The notes beneath the pieces are model-generated. The model did not search any database. It saw only the letters and a list, made by a program, of their open reading frames with translations, and was not told the origin of the DNA. From Chromera velia (taxonomy: Eukaryota > Sar > Chromeraceae): a stretch of DNA of 64,000 nt. The DNA lies in NCBI GenBank assembly GCA_018398765.1, contig JAHBMJ010005790.1, positions 83,795 to 147,794 of the forward strand. The letters are read 5' to 3'. This document shows, in pieces, positions 12,162 through 22,869 of the stretch (the stretch's first letter is position 1; each line of letters opens with the position of its first letter). The translations under genes were made by a program, and so were the position numbers.

Positions 12162-15100
12162 CGTGCAGATGGCTGGACAGCATCAGCAGATTCTCCCGTG
12201 TCTCCAAAGAAGTAATCGTCAGTCGTCTGATCGATCCATCGATCGTTGCGATATTCGAATCTGTATTGAATTCATTGAGTGACGCATCATGATCCCAAAA
12301 GACATCTGACTGACTTCTTCACTGTCGATCCTGTCTTCATTCAACAGGGAGCCTCTCCTCATGCACGTTCTCTGCTCGTGCATACTCGCTTTCGTTTTTT
12401 CGTATGGAGCACACTTCTGCTAGTTTCAGAATGATAAGATTCATTTACTTTTTCTGCATACATGCGTGAGCATATTTGTGCAGGTTCAACGGTTGCTTAC
12501 GGGTATTCGCGACTGCTGGTCGGTTCCCTATAGCGGTCTTCTCCACTGATTCTCCACATATGCGGGTCTTTCCTGATTGCTCCACCAAGCATGCATGGTA
12601 ACCATCAACGTGAAGGCTGCAGTGCGCGTGACACTTTTCCTTTCGTCTTTTCTCTTTTGCGTTCCCTTTTATGTTCTCTGGATGGATCCTCTTTTCGCAC
12701 CTCCTTTTCTTTTCACTGCAGGCCCTCACTCCCCCCCGTCCGCCTTTTCGGGGCCTTTCTTGGGATGCTGGCGTGGAATCAGGTGGGCTCTCTGGAGAAA
12801 GAGAGAGTGTGTGGGAGAAAGTGGAGACACGGGTTTGAAGAGTTCCGCTTGTAGTCAAAGACCTTTTTGAAGACGTCGGGGATCTTCTGATCAATAAGCT
12901 TCATCTAAGCGTCTAGCTTTGACAAATTTACTCCCGTCTGTGCGCAACAGGACGGAGTGGACCAAAAAGGTGATGAAGATCGACACGTTTTCTTTCTGTA
13001 TTTGTGTGCAGACCCCTCACTTTCTCTATGTGTGTGCAGACCCCTCTCTACCTTGAGGATCTCCGGTTCTTCCTCCGTCTCTGCCTGTCGACCGACGTCC
13101 GTCTTGCCCGACAGGAATCTCGGCAGGCTGCGAGGGAGAAGAAGGCGGAAGAGGAGAGACTGAAGGAGGAACAGAAGGCACAAGAACAGACACAGAGAAA
13201 GTCCTTCAGGGGCAGACTCAGCCAACAAGCAGCGGTACGTGGGGGGAGCAGAGGCAGGGGGGCAGGGAGGGAACATGGGATGAATGTGGAGGACTGAGTG
13301 CATAAATGTAGCTGTGCCTCTGGAGAGAGTGAACGTGTGCACATGCACAAATTGATGGACACTAGGAGTGTTCACGAGACCTCGTTAAAGTGATCTACAG
13401 TCGTCACAGTGTGGTAATTGTGTCGATCTATGCATGTTTTCATTAGATTTTCCTTCGTTCAAGTGAAGAAAGGGGAAACGACATTCAACGTTGACGCACG
13501 CTTTTCTCCAGACTGCTGCCTCCCCCGAAGCTCTGGTCCCTGCTCAATGTCAATTCCTTTAGGACAGGAGAGCATGTCACGCACTCTTCTTTCAATCCCC
13601 CCCCCCACCACCCCCTCTCTCTCCGTCGTTCACAACTGCAGGCGGCCGCAAAGGCACGGAGCGGGCAGGCCCAGTCTGCCCCTCCACCAGGACAGGTAGT
13701 GGAGGGACGACCAAAACGCGAGAGGGAAAGCTGGGAGAAGCTGATGTACTACCACACGTTTGCGTCATTCGAGAGGAGTGCACTCGCACGGAGCGAGGGC
13801 AGGCTGCTGCTCAGGAGGTTCTTCCCTCACAGGACACAACGAGAGATGGAGGTGAGTGCCGTAGAGGAAACGCGCGGTTCCCATCTCTTCCAGTACATTG
13901 ACAGTGCATGAGAAGGGGCGATGAATTTTGTTCTACTTCCACCTCTCAAAAGGAACCTGAACCCGATCCGACTCCCCTCTTCTCTTTTCTTTCTATCTGG
14001 TTGCAGGGACTTAGCACCTCTCTTCTGGGACCCCTGGGCCCTCGGATTCCGGAACACAAACACTATCTGGATGTGAGTCCTTGAACGTCCTTTTGAATGT
14101 TTGGAGGCCTTTTGAAAGGGATACCTACGGATGATAGGCAATCAATCTCGGCTCTCTCTTTGGAGTTTTCTGGGTCTGTCTCCAACATCTTTGGCTGGTT
14201 TCTACACGTGTGGATTCGTGTGTGGGTGTACGTCTGTGTATGTGATTTCAGGTCGATCTCTTTCTCGAGCGTTGTGTCTGGAAGAACGTCGTCTTCGTGA
14301 GGGAACATGAGGAGAATATCTCTCAGGTGGGTGGGCGGGCGGGAGGGAGAGAGTGTGGGTGCGTCTGTCTGTCTGTTTCTCTGTCTGTATGTATGTCTAT
14401 CTGTCTCGCAATTTAACTGCCTGTCTGTTTCATCATTCTTTCCTTCGAGGCATTGTTGTCCGTACACATACACCATGCATGTGTCAGAGCGACAGCCACT
14501 TGATCGATTGAGATCACTACAAGGACGCAAAGAAGCTTTCGTTCGACTTTTATGAGATATTCGACGGCAAAGAAAGAAACACTTTATGCCCCCCAAACAA
14601 GCGAACCCTCTGTCCTGCCTGTCCGCAGGAATTTGCGCGAGTGACGAAAGTGAAGGACAGCAGTCGTGTGCTCTTCAAGCCAATGAACAGAGCGCAGTTC
14701 AGAAAAGGTTGGTCAGCCAGACAATTAGTCAGTAGGTCAGTAACGTAATCATTCAAGCAACAGACGGAAGAATTGTGGGGTGCCAAGAGACACAAAAGCC
14801 AAGTTCAGAAAGTCAAAAGCCAGCTGGTATGGGACGCATGCAATTGTCGGGGAGAAGAGCTTCCTCTTCTACATGCATGCACGGGCTCCAACACTGATAC
14901 TGGTTCATGCACAATCTGGTTGTTTCATGCACTTCGGTTTGTCCCTTCTCCTTCTTCCTCTCTGTCTCTCTGCAGCCATCCAGCGTTCTGTGATCTGCCC
15001 CACCCCTACACTGAAAGACGTGCGGTTTGACCCCATCTATTTGGTGGGTCTGTTACTTTGTGTGTGTGTTTCTTTTTAAGGGGCACATCCTTCCCTCGTA

Positions 15101-16560
15101 GCTCCCCTTGAAGTTTTCTTTCCGATGCACATGACTGCCCCTAGTTATATGTTGTGTTGGCCTGCTTTCAGAGTGAAGCTACCTCAGTGTGTCATTTGAA
15201 ACAATTCCTTTGGAGGGCGCGTCCATTCAGGCAGGAGGTTTTGCTGTGGAGGTCGATCTTCTGTATGTTGTGTTTAAAGTTTTGCTGTGGGGTTCGATCT
15301 TCTGTATGTTGTGTTTTGAGTTTTTGTTGTGGGATTCGGTCTTCTGTATGTATTGTTTGTCTTCTTCATCATCTTATTGCTGACTGCATGTGCTCTCTCT
15401 GCAGGGCTTCCAACGAATCCACCTGTTTCCCTCAGGAGGAGCAGGGGAGATGCAGACGCTGGACCTTTGGACAGAGGCTTTGCAGTTCAAGTCAGTCAGT
15501 AAGTTTTACTTGTGAGTTAGTTGGTCCCAAATACCATAAGTCCCTAACGAGACACACGGAGGATAGCGTCCATTTGCCATGTGCAGAATAACCGCAGTTT
15601 TGGGTGCAAGGGAACCTAGAAAGAAGATCCGTGCAATGCCCTGCTTGCAAAAGAAGAGAGAGAAAGACTGACCCTAGCTCCCTTGGGATTCAGAATGGTT
15701 TTTGCCTTGGGATTCAGAATGGTTTTTGCCTTGGGATTCAGAATGGTTTTTGCCGGTCTGATTCTTGGAGGGAGGATCATGAGATGAGTGCATGGACTTG
15801 TCCGTTTCCTCTCTTTGCGTGCACTTATTGATGTACGTCCACCTCAGTTTTGTTTTCCTCGGCCTCCTTTCCTGACACCACTCCTTCGCTCGACCCATCT
15901 TCTCTACATGTTTTTTGTACATATATGCAGACAGGAGCTCCTCTCCAAATGCGTCACTTTACAGTACAGGTGAGCCACCAGAAACAGGAAAAGAAAAGGA
16001 GGGGTCTGTCATGTGCAAGACCTGCAAACAAGTGGAGCGCTGATATTGAAAAAGTTGATGCTCCTTGTCTTCCCCCTTGTTTTCCTTACAACTAAGAGGA
16101 ACTGGTTGTCCCTCACGACGTGGAATTCCTTTGGAATGTGAGTCTTTGAATACGACGACCTGGTTGACGTGAGTTTTTGAAATTTCGTGACTACACCCTC
16201 CCTGTATGTGCGCAGAATGGCAACAGAGGGACCCCCGCCACAGGGATGGAGTGCGAGATCGGTCGGTTTTTTTCTTTTGCTTTTCTTCCTGCGAGATCGG
16301 TCGCTTGTAATGTCGGTGCATGGGTGCGACAGATAGGAGTGAGTACCTTGATGGACTCCGTCTTATAGAAGAAAGCATTTTGTTTCTTCCACTCCCTCTT
16401 TTCTCCCTCTTTGCTCCGTCCCTTTCATTTTTTTCGAAAGGACGCCAACTGTTTGGACATCTCTTGCCTCGTTGTCAGGAGTTGATCGCAGTACAACCCA
16501 CAGCGACGTGTTTGTCTGCAAATTTGCTCTTGCCCTCTAGCCCAACTCCAACCCCCCCCG

Positions 16561-16591
<31 letters not shown>

Positions 16592-18166
16592 ATTAATGCA
16601 GGCCCTGTTTGCCCCTGTGGACTCCGAGTTCGACTGCTTCTCTTGTTTTTCGAGGTGGGGCAGTGGGGAAGGTGACAAAGAGGGAACTAAACTGGAGGTA
16701 ATGAAGTAGGCCTGTTTCAATGGATCGAATCGAATCAAATTCCTTTTTTTTTTGGATTGTGTCTACCTCCCTACCTGCCTGCTTGCTTGATTGACTGCCT
16801 GCCTCCTGACCTCATGCTGATCGCGGACCTCTTGAAAGAGCAAAACATTCATGTACGCATGTATGAAGTTTTGTATGTGTCCTCCTCAGGGGACTTCTTG
16901 GAAGAGCACGGACGGGACTCGTTCATCCTCGGAGAAGTCGCATTCCTGATTTCGGTCGGTCGGTCGGTCGGTAGGTTGGTTCGTGCATCTCGGTTTTTTT
17001 CTTTGGGCGTCTGCCTCTGAGATGGCAAAGTGCCAGTTTTTGCATCTGTTCTCTGTATTTTTTCCTCCATTTCCCTCTCCCTCAATTGCTGCTCTTTCTT
17101 TTTTCGCCTCTGCGTGTCTTTGAAAGGTGGTGGGGTCATGGCGAGCGTCAAAGACAGGCCTGGAAAAATAAGCATTGATTGCGATCAAATTGCTTTCTTT
17201 CCTTCTGCAGGCTTCGCCATGAGATATCATCAGCAGTATCTGCACAATTAATTAATTAATTTGCACAGTATTTGCACAGAAAAAGCTAATTAATTGTGCT
17301 TTCTTTCCTTCTGCAGGATTCGGCATGAGATATCATCAGCAGTATCTGAAAGTTTTCAATCAGGTCAGATCACAAAATCTCAATTTCCTCCTTTCCATTG
17401 GGCGATCCAATCTTCTCTTTTGTCTCGAAGGATCTAAGAATGTCGTCCCTTCTTCTTTTTTTTGTATCGTCAAATCCTCATCTTCTATTTAACACCGGCC
17501 GCCCCTCGATTTTCTCGAAGGTAACCAGCCACGGCTCCTTTCGCAGAAAACATTAGAGCAACAGAGGCCCATTCAGAGCACTTCGGGGGAAAGGAGAACT
17601 TCGAAGTGACCAACCGAGGGCAGCCTTTGGTGCCTTTGCATCTGCTTCCCTTCCTTTTTTATTTTCTTTCCCATTCTTCCTTTCTCTTCATGAGCTTTTC
17701 AACCATCCCTCCCTCCCTCCCTTCCTCTCTGCAGCGTGACCAGGACCCCCTGACCGCAGACATTCCGTTCATCTGCTTCCTGGCGATAGCTCGGAAGTAC
17801 GGGCTGTGGTGGAGAACCGAACTCAGGAAGGAGGTGGGTTTTTGATATCGTCAGAATATCGCTCTTCTGGATTCTTCCTTCGTTTTTTTCGGCGGGTGTC
17901 TTTTCGTTTTCACTGGAAATCAGATTCAAATCTCGTTCTGCTGTATGCAATACTTTCTCTCGACTTGTTTGCAGGCAACGAGTAATATCCTTCGAAGTCG
18001 AATTTTGGGGTTCATGATTCGTCGGCGGTTCCTCAAAAGCCGAGGCCGCTTGCCTGTGAAGGAGACAGATGACGACACGCCTACAGGAAATGAGAAGAAA
18101 GGGGAGAAGAACCAGACAAGCAAGGGGAAGTCGGCACGTTTCTCGTCATCACAACAGAAAACATGA
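5070..18166 (+). CDS. Very large multi-exon gene, protein family not recognised
   Basis: More than 35 short exons connect in phase from ATG 5070 to TGA 18164-18166. Well supported exons: 5070-5277, 5545-5632, 6108-6226, 6399-6568, 6900-6950, 7242-7412, 7837-7893, 8026-8172, 8644-9208, 9426-9503, 9740-9793, 9876-9913, 10041-10130, 10195-10274, 10410-10549, 11045-11221, 11521-11620, 11867-11920, 12722-12782, 13040-13234, 13642-13851, 14007-14072, 14252-14326, 14629-14707, 14976-15043, 15405-15494, 15931-15969, 16099-16137, 16216-16261, 16441-16490, 16602-16671, 16890-16970, 17317-17363, 17735-17833, 17975-18166. Exons near 12169, 12349, 12880, 12955 and 17550 are less certain. The product is mostly alpha-helical with a basic tail (RSRILGFMIRRRFLKSRGR). 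It contains a Gln/Pro/Met-rich stretch (8800-9150), an acidic segment (10440-10540) and a charged coiled coil (13120-13200). No catalytic motif is seen. Two genes cannot be excluded, but no internal stop separates them. Confidence 0.75.
5640..5993. repeat. CAGT tetranucleotide array in intron 2 of the large gene
   Basis: About 350 bases of CAGT units with GTCC, GGTC and GGCA variants begin seven bases after the donor at 5633. Each CAGTCAGT unit itself resembles a donor. The array can be read as long serine-rich frames, but these are low-complexity artefacts. Confidence 0.9.
7727..7836. repeat. (GT)n tract ending at a splice acceptor
   Basis: A long GT dinucleotide tract ends directly in GTGCAG, the acceptor of the 7837-7893 exon. 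The same arrangement occurs at 12121-12168 before the 12169 exon. Confidence 0.9.
10797..11044. repeat. Tandem repeat of about 38 bp containing CTGCAG
   Basis: Six to seven copies of a unit of about 38 bases, built on ATTCCACTTACTCCATCTT followed by CTGCAGATCACTCC, end at the acceptor of the 11045-11221 exon. Every unit carries its own CTGCAG acceptor-like sequence, so the array offers several possible 3' splice sites. Confidence 0.85.
17191..17349 (+). repeat. Tandem duplication of a splice acceptor and exon start
   Basis: A segment of about 53 bases is present at 17191-17243 and again at 17297-17349. Both contain TTCCTTCTGCAG followed by codons for GF(A/G)MRYHQQYL. The second copy is the coding exon 17317-17363. 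In the first copy the frame ends at TAA five codons before a CAGTATT donor-like site, so its inclusion would truncate the protein. Confidence 0.85.
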
Positions 18167-18760
18167 AGAATGAAGGACATCTGGCATCCTGATGTTATCA
18201 TATCAATCAAACCGTCACTGTACATATGAAAAAAACCTTTTGCGAAACCTTTTGCAATTATGACATAGCATGCAGTTGGATTAGAAATTTTATAGTTCAA
18301 CACAGTATATCTAGCTGATTGAGAGATTGCTTTTCAGTCATTCACAGAAAACAGGATACCTAAAATGTGGATGGTCACTCTTTGTTTCTATAGCTAAAAA
18401 CTCTTAAACGATTTCTAGGATTATTTTTAGTTATTTCAATGTTATATACATCAAAATTATTCAATGAGGAACCAAAAATATAATAAAATTTTCATTTAAA
18501 CTAACATTTAAATTTGGAATCAAAATTTTGGAGTGCAAAACACTCAGATTTAAAATTAGAACTTAGATCAGATCTAAGATCACATCGTGATTAGAATGTG
18601 ATTCTATGAATTAACAGTGATGCATATTGTAGTATGGTTATATTATATTATATACTAGATTCCATATATATAATATTATTAAATATAATCATTTGTATCA
18701 CCAGATCCACAACATAGTTTTATATATTACTAGCGCAATAACATTATGCAACATAATGCC
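18167..18760. other. AT-rich 3' flank, no gene seen
   Basis: The region after the large gene is AT-rich, with repeated TATATTA and TTTAAAT runs and stops in every frame. I see no terminal inverted repeat or RNA gene. It probably holds the poly(A) site of the large gene. Confidence 0.6.
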
Positions 18761-18959
18761 AGTGCTAGACATCATTGCTACAAGAATTTGCTATAATTAC
18801 TATATATCAGTCAGTGACCACGGGGACAACCCTGTCACCCCATGGGTCTTTCCAAGGAACAACCGTGCTTCCTGGTTTTTTTTACAATCTGACTGCAGTC
18901 AGATCAATGCAGCCTGAGCTAGTGGTTCAGCGACTGTCTGTCATGAACCACAAACTCAC

Positions 18960-19111
18960 CGTGCAGATTTTTCAGCGCAGCCATGCATTCAGTCAGTGGC
19001 ACGATCGAGTGGCCGTTCAATTTCTCTTTTCGAAGACCAGCAGCACTAGCAGCAGCAACCAAAAGTGCATTGAAGGCCTGTTGGTTTACCACCATGCACT
19101 CAGAGACGATT
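18960..19111 (-). CDS. Orphan minus-strand exon, unknown product
   Basis: A 152-base exon lies between a TATCCAG acceptor at 19112-19114 and a consensus GTGAGT donor just below 18960. It encodes an uninterrupted helical segment: IVSECMVVNQQAFNALLVAA, then ASAAGLRKEKLNGHS and LTECMAALKNLHG. A following exon after GACTGCAG near 18891 would add a few codons before a stop. I could not trace upstream exons between 19112 and 19820. The protein family is not recognised. The whole could be the end of a small gene or a decayed one. Confidence 0.4.
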
Positions 19112-19139
19112 CTGGATACACGACACACACATACAGTTG

Positions 19140-19815
19140 AATCGGCACAGGTTCCTGCTACCCCTGGCTCTTAGTGGTGCGCGCTCTCTCTTCTTCTTTA
19201 GAAGGCTGAGGAGTCCAAAGAAGTTCCTCCAGTAAAGTCGTTGTTCATTGTTCTGTGAAGCCTCTCTGAATTTGCAAATGAGTCAGTCTGATTGCATCCC
19301 CCGCTTTTCCTCTATCTGTTTGCCCCGTTGAAAAGTTTCCATGTGCGTGAATGAGACGAGTGAAATAATGGCAGTTAAGAGTCGTTTCTAGGCTTTCTGC
19401 GTCTGCTCTAAACCTCATGTGCTCTCACATGCATCTACCGAAACGAAAGACTTGGCACTAGGGCAACAAGGAGGAAGCAGAGGTACACGAAAAAGAAAGA
19501 GGGAGAGTCTGCATGCACGGGTACAGGATCCAATGAAGCGTTTGCCCCCTCTCTCCCGTGAGGAATCACTCGATCGGTCGACTGAATCCATTTAGGAATC
19601 CATCTATCTGATTTCCTTTCCTCTGTCGTCGTTGGACATTCAGCTGGGAGGCACACGTCTGCGTGAGATGAACTCCAGCGTCTTTTCTCTTTTTTTGACT
19701 ATATTCTGTCGATGTCTCCTGCCTGCTGCCTGGATGCATGTCAGAGTGTGGATGGCTTAGTCGACATGGATCGAGTTGAGTCGACTCCACAGATCAGGGA
19801 GTCACCTGTCGATCG
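19140..19815. other. Intergenic stretch with no supported gene
   Basis: Short frames occur on both strands but none has both a plausible ATG and consistent splice signals. A cluster of GATCGA and GTCGAC palindromes lies at 19560-19815, next to the 3' end of the cysteine-rich gene. Confidence 0.5.
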
Positions 19816-19820
19816 ATGGT

Positions 19821-21336
19821 CTAACTCATCTCGGGAGGGAAGCATTGGCCGCAGGAGAGCCAGATGAATTCATCGTTATTGGTCACGAACTCACCCTCCA
19901 TGAGGAATGACAGATCAGCAGCTGTGAAGTCGACGTCGAAAAAAGGGGCACTCTCCGCTGGGAAGTCGAAGAAGAGACGGTCGATCACAGGAGCGGAACC
20001 GTCGGTCGACACTGTGTAGGGGCCCATCCCGCGTGCAGCGAGCACATCTTGGCCTGCATTCAGAGAGAGGCAAAAGGAATTAAGGCATAGAAGTCATGAT
20101 TCAGTCTGGGAGGCATGGAGGGGAAGTGGAGAAAAAACAAGAAACAGGATGGACGCTCTCTGTCTACAGATGGGTGTTCAAAGCAATGTGTGAGGTTGGT
20201 TTTACTGCAGACTGACCGGCCACGATGATGCTTTGGTATGTGATGGACCTCTGAGTTCCTCCAGAAGCAAATGTGGTGAGGAGCTGGCAAGTGGAGTCTG
20301 CGTTGAGGGGGGCAGCGAACTTGTCGAAGTTGTCGAGGGGATCGGGGAGGGGGGGTCCTCGGACCTGAGTGCCATCGGGGGGGCAGCCGTCGGACTCCTC
20401 AGGGTCACCGCGGAAGCACACGAAATCGGTATTGGACATCTCAAAGATATCCCCAACCGTCTCTGAGAAGCTTGCGGAGCCCGCAGGGCCAATGATATCC
20501 AGAGATTGCTCATACTCTCCTCCTGTCGAGTCGATGGAATAGGTGAGGTTGACCACGTTGTTGAGAACGTCACCTTCTGGGAAAAGTGTGTTATCAGTCG
20601 GCTGGAAGAGTTGGCCTTGTTGTCCTGGCAACAGCCCGATGATTTGGGTAGCTGCTGTTCCACCGGGCTGCTGGTTGTTTCCTCTCGCCATCGATGCAGT
20701 GTCCTCGGGATCCTCTTCTCCTCCGAGGTTTCTGAGGATCACTGACCACTGGGGGGAAATGCTGGGGCACTGGGGCAGGTTGTCGGGACCCTCCGAGAGG
20801 ATACGAACAGTTTCGGTGCAACAAAGGTCAGTCGTACAACCTCCAGAGGGGCAAAAACGGTCGGCGGCGTCTTCCACTGGGACGAACAGAGGGGCCGTGC
20901 AGTTATTAGCGAAAGTCTCACAGGTCTGGTCACAGCAGAGAGAGGGGGTGCAGCCGCTCTCTCCATTGCAGGCAATGGCATCTGCACCATCTTTCAGGGT
21001 GCTGAAACCAGCGTCGGCGCATGCGGTGTCGTCGAACTCATCGGAGCAGCTGGGCACGCAGCAAGTCGTAGACGTGCAGCCGTCCTTAACACTACAGAAG
21101 ATTTCGTCAGCAGGGGTACGGGGAATAGAGCGGAACATGGGGGTACAGGTGAAGCCCTCGCAGGTCTTCTCTTTGATCCGGACGTCTTTCTTATCCCCCA
21201 AGTCTGTCTTGTCACCAAGCCCGAAGTCAGGAAATTTGAGGCCCTTCACGTCGAAGTCGAGATCCAACTTCGAGAAGTCGAAGGCTGCAGTTGCCGTGGC
21301 AACCATAACCGTGGCGACAGTTGCACCGAACTTCAT
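19821..21336 (-). CDS. Secreted cysteine-rich repeat protein
   Basis: Two exons, complement of 20217-21336 and 19821-20053, join in phase through an intron with a GTCAGT donor and an ATGCAG acceptor, giving about 450 residues ending in TAG. The protein begins MKFGATVATVMVATATAAFD, a plausible signal peptide. Residues about 65-165 contain three tandem copies of a cysteine module of the form C-x(4)-GCT-x(3)-CC-x(2)-(S/T)C. The remaining 280 residues are acidic, Gly/Pro/Asp-rich and have scattered cysteines, ending LSCGQCFPPEMS. This points to an extracellular or wall protein, but the family is not recognised and binding partners are unknown. It is transcribed divergently from the LAGLIDADG gene; about 620 bases separate the two ATGs. 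Confidence 0.8.
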
Positions 21337-21960
21337 TTTGTACCCGCGAGCTCTGTTTTCGATTCGCAGGGTCTGTCGGTAACTGTTGCTTTGGAGTTTG
21401 TGCAAGAAATTCAGTTCACTTTCCCGGTCTCCCTCTGGAGCGAGAGATCTCTTTCAATGCTTGGAAGGCTACAGCCGAGACGATCTGATGTGGACGGTGG
21501 ATGGTGGACTAACTTGATTCTGCAGTCATGTTAACCTGCAAAGAAGCTGTGATCGATGCGTGCATGCCCATGCAGGCGACAGATCGACGTAATTATATAC
21601 GGAAACCGATTTCCGTGCGTCGCGCCATGCAGTGCCCGCCCCGCGCGCCGCGCGCGGGCGGGCCCCGCGACGCCGTAAGTATATTCAAACCGTCGAAATC
21701 CGTGCATGCGAACCGTCTCCTGAATTCTCCCGACGAATTTTGCGGATAGAATATCGACCAGGATATTCGCGGGGAAAGCTTGGTCCGCTGCTTGGATTCC
21801 TTGGAACACTTTGTCAGAAGAGGATCGATATTCGTAAGGAGACATTCCAGCCTTGCATTGCAGTTCATGTGTCAGTGTCAAGAGCAGAGTTCAGCCTGCT
21901 GGAAAGTCCGTCAGGTTAGAGAAGCTTAGCAGACTTCTTCTGACTTCGCGCAGCCGACAA
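21337..21960. promoter_or_regulatory. Divergent intergenic region with GC-rich hairpin
   Basis: The segment separates two divergent ATGs. It contains an extremely GC-rich inverted repeat at about 21630-21664 (GCCCGCCCCGCGCG against CGCGCGGGCGGGC) and an ACGGAAA/TTTCCGT inverted pair at 21599-21617. GCATGC palindromes lie near 21558. A promoter role is inferred from position only. Confidence 0.4.
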
Positions 21961-22863
21961 ATGGCGCTGCGGAGCAGGCAATCAACAGCCGCAAGATTTG
22001 CTGTAAACGCCAAGTTCTTCAGCAACGGGCTGAATTCTGCAGAGACCTCTTGGGTTTGGGGAGCACTCCTGACGGATGGATCTCTTGCTACGAAGGACTA
22101 TCTTGTTTGGGGGCAAAAATTCATAGACTATCAGTGGGTGCAGCACCTAAAATCTGCCTTAGGTAGCACAGATCGACTTTTTCTCGCGTGTGATCGCCCT
22201 CCCAATCGTCCAATCCCTCCTGGGCTGCGGATCTTCTTGAAAGTGAGGTGTAGACCATTACACGAGGATGCACTCCAACTGTTGGGCACCCCTCCAAACC
22301 AGAAGCACAAATACATTCGGCTACCGTTGCTGGAGCCCCCCTTTGATCAGCACTACAGTGCACTTGTCAGGGGTGTATTCGAGGGAGACGGAAGTCTCAG
22401 CATGAACACGAGCGGGGCTAGGATGGACCTGAAATTTGCAGCCACCAATCCGGAATTTCTTGGCGACTTGCGTCATGTAATTAACAAGCACGCTCTTGCA
22501 GGAGCGAGCGAGGGGAATCTCTACCGCAACGAGCTGAGGTTCAGCAAAAAGGAAGTAATGACTGACGTTTTGGATTGGTTATATCCTAAAGAGATGGACA
22601 CAGACTCCCGATTGCTCATGCCACGAAAGTTGAAGAGGGTTCGCTTTTTTCAAGAAGTCTTTGGTGGCGCCAGCAGAGTTAGTCGATCTGACCGTCGAAT
22701 TCTGATGGACAGGCTGATGAAAGAAGAACAAGCTGACGAGGCTATACTGCTGAACCATTTCATTGGGCGGGCCTGCACGTATCAGAAAGGGACTGATGAG
22801 TTTCACTTTCAAGGCAGCTCCATTAGGTTTGCAAACATGCAAAGGGACAAGATATTGATCTAG
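21961..22863 (+). CDS. LAGLIDADG homing-endonuclease-like protein
   Basis: An intronless 300-residue frame starts at ATG 21961. Upstream in-frame codons are non-ATG. Two LAGLIDADG-type helices are visible. The first, WVWGALLTDGSL (about residues 32-43), has the acidic residue and glycine of the catalytic motif. The second, ALVRGVFEGDGSL (about 136-148), matches the usual RGxFxGDGS form. After each comes the expected alpha-beta segment, for example MDLKFAATNPEFLGDLRHVI. This is therefore a monomeric double-motif LAGLIDADG protein, a fold that cleaves long DNA sites or acts as a maturase. The N-terminus (MALRSRQSTAARFAVNAKFF) is basic and Ser/Ala-rich, so an organelle-targeting peptide is possible. 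Such genes are normally organellar or inside introns or inteins; a free-standing nuclear copy is unusual. Activity cannot be judged from sequence. Confidence 0.8.
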   Translation: MALRSRQSTAARFAVNAKFFSNGLNSAETSWVWGALLTDGSLATKDYLVWGQKFIDYQWVQHLKSALGSTDRLFLACDRPPNRPIPPGLRIFLKVRCRPLHEDALQLLGTPPNQKHKYIRLPLLEPPFDQHYSALVRGVFEGDGSLSMNTSGARMDLKFAATNPEFLGDLRHVINKHALAGASEGNLYRNELRFSKKEVMTDVLDWLYPKEMDTDSRLLMPRKLKRVRFFQEVFGGASRVSRSDRRILMDRLMKEEQADEAILLNHFIGRACTYQKGTDEFHFQGSSIRFANMQRDKILI

Positions 22864-22869
22864 ATATTG

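Noticed and set aside
20543-21382. 279-codon + frame opposite the cysteine-rich gene
   Set aside because: Antisense shadow of the better supported minus gene, which has a signal peptide, regular cysteine modules and an in-phase intron.
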